In this document: piece by piece, positions 59,051 to 64,000 of the stretch | Layout of the letters: every line of letters begins with the position of its first letter | Numbering within the stretch: the first letter of the stretch is position 1 | NCBI RefSeq assembly: GCF_036320965.1 | Contig: NC_092225.1 | Coordinates: 72,577,108-72,641,107 of the forward strand | Direction of reading: 5' to 3' | Source of the DNA: Panulirus ornatus | Lineage: Eukaryota; Arthropoda; Malacostraca; Decapoda; Palinuridae | DNA: 64,000 nucleotides | Notes under the pieces: generated by a model | What the model was told of the DNA's origin: nothing | What the model saw: the letters and a program-made list of their open reading frames with translations, nothing else | The model's database searches: none | Program-made: the position numbers and the translations under genes

Positions 59051-59596
59051 CAGCTTGCTGCCCGTCGTACAGACTCGCATCTTGTATTCGTTACGTATCA
59101 AACTACAACAGAAACTACCATAGCGTCGTATTCAACCATCTTAAGGATAGTAAACGAAACCAACCTGAATCTCCATTTTCAGGAACTGGACAAACTCTCG
59201 TACGTTATGTTTACTGCGTACATGGAAACATCCCCGCATCTACTGCATGTTTAGGCTGAAGATCAAGTTACGGTCTGCTTCACCCATCAGTTGTTAAGGT
59301 GAACATCATCATGTGTCTAAAGATGCCTCTCTTGCCTCCTTGTTGTGAGGTGAGGGGCTGTAGTTAGGACAGGGGACCACAGGAAAGGTTTGTACAGGTG
59401 GGAGCTGACTGACACCTAACCTAACTGGATTCATACAGAGGTAAAGTATCTTGACCACCGAGACCCACAACTCAAGGAGGTAAAGTAGCGGAGAATAAAC
59501 TTGACGTTTACAGTGGAATATATTGTTATTACTCTGACACCAAGTGACTATCGTGGAGCCATACGAAGATGATGTCCAGCTTATGCGTTTAACATC

Positions 59597-59598
<2 letters not shown>
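59051..59598. other. Unannotated
   Basis: Nothing recognised. Confidence 0.45.

Positions 59599-59668
<70 letters not shown>
59599..59668. repeat. (CT)n microsatellite
   Basis: About 35 CT units. Confidence 0.97.
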
Positions 59669-59670
<2 letters not shown>

Positions 59671-60164
59671 TTGATCTTTACTTAATCAAACTAGGTACGG
59701 TTGAGGGCCCATCGTACAGGCAGACTTCCCAGCAACTTCATGCGCCAATCAATCTCGAATATTGTTCATCAAGTTGACCAACTGTGTTGAACAATTATAT
59801 TCATTGGAACAGTAACAAGAAATAAAAGATGGAAAATCATTTCAGTCATTTCGCACTTACTGTCCATAATGACATATGATGAAATTAACAATCTGTCTAA
59901 TAAATCAATGATTGCATTAAGAATTCTAGTCCAAATTAACATATCTGGAATATTACAATGAAAGAATAAAATTACTCGTATTGAACGTTCATAATGACTT
60001 GGAGAGACGAACCTACATAGAGCAACAGTGTTTTGTTGTCCTGTGTGTTGTGAATGTACGTCACTCTTTATCGCAAATATAAATGATCACATCATTCTAC
60101 GTAATTCCAGCCATCATGTACCATATACTGGGGTCATGTTACTATATGTATGTGCCCAAGTCGT

Positions 60165-60165
<1 letters not shown>
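59669..60165. other. Unannotated AT-rich sequence
   Basis: Nothing recognised. Confidence 0.45.

Positions 60166-60202
<37 letters not shown>
60166..60202. repeat. (CA)n microsatellite
   Basis: About 18 CA units; complementary to the (GT)n at 60351-60382. Confidence 0.96.
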
Positions 60203-60204
<2 letters not shown>

Positions 60205-60348
60205 AGAGCAGGGCCTACAGTGTTGCCAAGCTGAAAAGGAACAAGAGATGCCACGTCCTGGGGAAAAGATCGGACAGCCTGGAAATATTTATGAGTGGAG
60301 GACGGACAGAGAACTGGCAGTCCCCGACGGTTGCCTAACGAGTCACGT

Positions 60349-60350
<2 letters not shown>

Positions 60351-60382
<32 letters not shown>
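60351..60382. repeat. (GT)n microsatellite
   Basis: About 16 GT units, 148 bp after the (CA)n tract. Confidence 0.96.
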
Positions 60383-60384
<2 letters not shown>

Positions 60385-61441
60385 AGGACGTGACGTGACC
60401 AAACTTGCTCCGACCAATCAGCACGGAGGTAAGGGAGGGGGGAGAGAAAGAGTGACCCTGAGGAATTGGCCAACCAGGAGAGGAGATTGAGGGAGAACAA
60501 CTGGTTTTTCTAACCAATCATAGAGCAGTTGAGGCTGGAAGGTATAGTAAAAGTTAGAGTGGGTCATTCGACTCCACTGAGGACCAGATCAACAAGTCTA
60601 AGTGGGTGGAGAATGTAGAGAGGGAAATCTGGACATGATGAAGCTAACATAGAGCAATGAGTGGAACTCTACAGTGGTCATTGAACGCCTCGACATACGT
60701 GAACTTTGAGTTCTTTGCGAAAAAGATCATTTGTACAATTCTTTTTACTGTTTTTATCCATAAAGATGAGAGAGAAATGTTAGAAAATAGTGTGTGTGTG
60801 TGGGCCACGGTCCCTGACATCCTGTACTGTCATGCCAAAAGCGAAAGACAACAGCAAACTAAACCTCCATGACATTAACCTTTACATCATAACACTGGCA
60901 AACATAAACACTGTGAAATGCCACAGACGTAACCATGACGTCACCGTGACGTCACAAACGCCATGGCTCTCCATCAACACTTTCCCAGATTATTTTGTTC
61001 AGTTTATCTTTAGTTCATGGGGGGAGGGCCGGACTCGCTCCTTGGTTCATCATCACGTTCAGTATAACTTGACCCGTCTACACCACCTCTTCTATGGTTC
61101 AACCAAACGTCATAATGACTTATAGGAATTAATGATACATCAATAATACCATTATGCTAATGACGTAGAACCTTTCCACTACTGTCTCACGCTAGAATGA
61201 GCAAAATTCACTTACATCTACTTAAGAACTCAAGAACTGAAGTAAAACCTTTGTTATCAACTGGTCAGACCGAAGATAATCCTTAAATAGCGAAGGAGCA
61301 TTGTGAGCAGCGCCATCATCTCCAACGCTAAATGTTAGCAGAAAAGCCTCTCATGTGGCAGTGTTGCTTACACTGCCACGATCACTGGTGTCCTGGCTGA
61401 CCTGGGACCCAGCCCTTGGTTGGCTGTGGTGACCAGCGGTG
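60383..61441. other. Unannotated; contains paired TGACGTCA sites
   Basis: No gene recognised. Two CRE-like palindromes lie at 60936-60954. Confidence 0.4.
60936..60954. promoter_or_regulatory. Two adjacent TGACGTCA (CRE-type) palindromes
   Basis: TGACGTCA at 60936-60943 and 60947-60954, separated by CCG, so their centres are 11 bp apart (one helical turn). CREB/ATF factors bind this sequence in animals. No adjacent gene was identified, so function is speculative. Confidence 0.35.
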
Positions 61442-61618
61442 CCTCGTCGTCTGGTGATGGTGATAGATGGTTGGTTATGGTGGTCCACAGATGCCTCGTC
61501 GTCTGGTGCTGGTGTTAGATGGTTGGTTATGGTGGTCCACAGATGCCTCGTCGTCTGGTGATGGTGATAGATGGTTGGTTATGGTGGTCCACAGATGCCT
61601 CGTCGTCTGGTGCTGGTC
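61442..61618. repeat. 52-bp minisatellite, 3.4 copies
   Basis: Unit contains AGATGGTTGGTTATGGTGGT and CCACAGATGCCTCGTCGTCT. Copies are nearly identical. Confidence 0.95.
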
Positions 61619-61738
61619 ATACAGTTCGTGGTATCATAAGGAACACAATGTTGACTGTCTTAGGTAATCCAGCCAGCCTTTCCCTCCCGCTGCTCCCCTC
61701 TTGAGTTTTCACCCTTCCCTCCTCCCTAACATTCCTGC

Positions 61739-61768
61739 ATTTCCCTCCCTCCCTCCCTCCCTCCCTCT
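61739..61768. repeat. (CCCT)n tract
   Basis: Six to seven CCCT units in a pyrimidine-rich stretch. Confidence 0.9.
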
Positions 61769-61887
61769 AACATATTTCTCCCCTATCCTCTCCATCACTT
61801 CCCTCCTTCCCTCCTGCCTAAGCTATTTGGTCCACGCAGTGTGAAAGAGAAATCAAATCTCACGCGATGCTCCCCCCTCCCTTGATC

Positions 61888-61888
<1 letters not shown>

Positions 61889-61924
<36 letters not shown>
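61889..61924. repeat. (GT)n microsatellite
   Basis: About 17 GT units. Confidence 0.96.
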
Positions 61925-61925
<1 letters not shown>

Positions 61926-61974
61926 ATAAATCATCCAAACCTCTAACGTCCCAAAGCCTTAAGATAGTTCCGTA

Positions 61975-62412
61975 TATCTGGCGATCTTGAGGAAGCAGCA
62001 GCAGGTGCTAGCAACATACAGGTTGTTCTTCCTGAAGGAGTGGCAGCAGGTGGTAGCAGCCGATGAATTCCTCCTCCTGAAGAAGTGGCAGTAGCTGGCA
62101 GCAAGAGACGGGCACCATCTCCTGAAGGAGTGGAAACACCTGAAAACATCAGGCGGGTTCCTCCTCCTGAAGGAGTAGCAGCAGGCGGTAGCAACAGATG
62201 GGCTCCTCCTCCTGAAGCAGTGGCTGTATCTGATAGCAACAGACGGGCTTTTCCTTCTGTAGGAGTGGCAGCAGGTGGTAGCAACAGATGGGTTTCTCCT
62301 CCGCAGAAGTGGCAACAGCTGGTAGCAATAAACGGGCTCCTCCTCCTGCAGGAGTGGCAACAGCTGGTAACAACAGACGGGCTTCTCCTCCTGCAGGAGC
62401 AGCAACAGACAG
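61975..62412. repeat. 45-bp (15-codon) minisatellite, about 10 copies
   Basis: Unit based on GGTAGCAACAGATGGGCTCC and TCCTCCTGAAGGAGTGGCAG. The period is 15 codons, so one plus frame (VAAGGSNRWAPPPE units) and two minus frames stay open for over 100 codons. Copies differ by 10-20%, and small indels break the plus frame after about 62300. No start context, splice sites or non-repeat coding flank supports a gene. Confidence 0.92.
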
Positions 62413-62872
62413 GTTGCTGATATTGTCTCTGGTGTTGGTGGCGCTGCGGTCTATTATTGTCAACACTGTGACTGACTGCCCGTTGACAGGTCTGGTTTGA
62501 CAGGTGAAGCCACGCCCGTCAACTTCACTTTTCGTGAAGGATGAAGAAAGTGAGCGAGGGAGGGAGGGAGTGGGGTATGTCGGTGAGGGTGGAGTGTGTG
62601 TGTGGCCACTAACCCCTATTTTGTCCGCTGATTCATATACCATTTTCCGGAAACGAATGAACCACACGTTAGATGAATCAACCGATCACGCAAGGAAATC
62701 TACATATGGCCGGATACGGACGGGTGACGACCTGTGAGAAAATATTCCAGACAACCGGATCAAATCCGAGGGTGTTGAGCTGGTGGACCGAGGTTGCCAG
62801 AGAGACGGTTGTCTGCCTGGCAACAGGTCTGTACTGAGATGGTGTTTGTATTATGTGTATGTGATCTTATGT

Positions 62873-62873
<1 letters not shown>
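62413..62873. other. Unannotated
   Basis: Nothing recognised. Confidence 0.45.

Positions 62874-62921
<48 letters not shown>
62874..62921. repeat. (CA)n microsatellite
   Basis: About 24 CA units. Confidence 0.97.
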
Positions 62922-62923
<2 letters not shown>

Positions 62924-63303
62924 AATCAGTCTGACAGTAAAGAAGACGATGAGTTTTTCTTGAGATGCGGGCGTGCGTCAGGAGGAGCCAGAGATGACCT
63001 TAAGAATCTTATGAAAACAAGAACCTTGTCGATCTGAATGTAGGGAAGGAAGGACTGGCTCCTCAGTCATGTGGCGGAGAATGACTGGGACAAGCCAAGT
63101 GGTGGAGTACACGACGCTGGCAACAGATAAAATTTGATGATGAAGGAAGTGAGTGCAAGAGACGGGCCGTCGCGCGAACATCCAACTCCCTCCCTCCCTG
63201 TATATAGCAGTCATTAAACACGGGAACACACAAACCTGCACGTGCAGTCATGCCCCACCCACCCAACGGTGGTGACCCATTCTTAGGTCGTCAATGAGAT
63301 CAG

Positions 63304-63306
<3 letters not shown>
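62922..63306. other. Unannotated
   Basis: Nothing recognised. Confidence 0.45.

Positions 63307-63375
<69 letters not shown>
63307..63375. repeat. (GA)n microsatellite
   Basis: About 34 GA units. Confidence 0.97.
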
Positions 63376-63378
<3 letters not shown>

Positions 63379-63559
63379 GACTTCATTCCAGCAGTGGTCC
63401 CGTTGGTGAGGGATGAATGATAGGATGTGGTTCACTCAGGCTGGTAATTGGCTGCTAAAGTTGTTTAACTTTGCTGTCAGACATTAGGGTAAGGGGAGGG
63501 GGAGTTGACACACTCTACATCGACATTTACAGTTGCTTGGTGTAGTGGTGGTGGAGGCT

Positions 63560-64000
63560 GGGTCTTACTGTACTGTATACTGGGTCTTACTGTACTGTGT
63601 ATTGGGTCTTCCTGTATTGTGTACTGAGTCTTACCGTATTGTGTCCTGGGTCTTACTGTATTGTGTCCTAGGTCTTACTGTATTGTGTCCTAGGTCTTAC
63701 TGTATTGTGTCCTGGGTCTTACTGTATTCTGTCCTGGGTCTTACTGTATTGTGTACTGGGTCTTACTGTACTGTGTACTGAGTCTTATTGTATTGTGTAC
63801 TGAGTCTTACTGTATTGTGTACCGAGTCTTACTGTATTGTGTACCGAGTCTTACTGTATTGTGTACCGAGTCTTACTGTATTGTGTACAGAGTATTAATG
63901 TATTGTGTACAGAGTATTAATGTACTGTGTACTGGGTCTTACTGTATTCTGTCCTGGGTCTTACTGTATTGTGTACTGGGTCTTACTGTACTGTGTACTG
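63560..64000. repeat. 22-bp minisatellite, about 20 copies, running off the window
   Basis: Unit GGGTCTTACTGTATTGTGTA plus CT, with variants (GAGTCTTAC, GTACCGAG, CAGAGTATTAATG) clustered in blocks. Continues past the window's end. Confidence 0.95.

Overview
The window is eukaryotic, gene-poor and extremely repeat-rich. Its base texture (long (AT)n, (CT)n and (CA)n tracts, more than a dozen minisatellites, fossil LINEs) and its one recognisable gene, a SIFamide neuropeptide precursor with the Gly1-SIFamide peptide, point to a decapod crustacean. I cannot name the species from the sequence alone. No prokaryotic features, CRISPR arrays, tRNA or rRNA genes were seen.

The only convincing protein-coding gene is on the minus strand at 45026-49372. 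A 142-nt coding exon (49231-49372) carries the signal peptide, GYRKPPFNGSIF, the amidation Gly and a KR cleavage site. After a 4116-bp intron, an 89-nt coding exon (45026-45114) gives the C-terminal peptide with the family's C-x6-C-AAWFP motif. The splice sites are canonical, the join is phase 1, and the 231-nt CDS encodes 76 residues. A probable splice acceptor 5 nt before the ATG and a strong donor-like site 9 nt after the stop suggest further untranslated exons outside these limits.

Most of the rest is transposon debris. LINE family 1 (RTE-like) occurs at 0.55-1.48, 4.09-4.68, 29.2-29.97, 35.3-35.7, 37.86-37.92 and 40.5-40.8 kb. LINE family 2 is at 10.55-12.8 and 28.1-28.6 kb, with short 5'-to-3' fused derivatives at 30.5 and 32.3 kb. 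LINE family 3 (Jockey/CR1-like) is at 21.0-22.9, 28.6-29.2, 38.0-38.5, 41.8-42.9, 45.4-45.8 (inside the SIFamide intron) and 54.0-55.2 kb. LINE family 4 (Jockey-like) is at 32.6-34.3, 34.7-35.3 and 39.2-40.0 kb. A Gypsy-type LTR element remnant lies at 15.0-16.7 kb, and a possible Mutator-like transposon fragment at 36.8-37.2 kb. All are broken by stops, frameshifts and deletions.

Minisatellites are the other main component, at 7.0, 13.4, 14.6, 17.2, 21.4, 26.1, 49.4, 51.8, 52.6, 53.2, 53.8, 56.1-58.3, 59.0, 61.4, 62.0 and 63.6 kb. The 23-bp array at 21.4-22.1 kb is built from the host LINE's own reverse transcriptase coding sequence. The 45-bp array at 53.8 kb looks like the same process in a second copy of that LINE family. 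The 56-58 kb array is open in all three forward frames and so produces misleading 750-residue ORFs.
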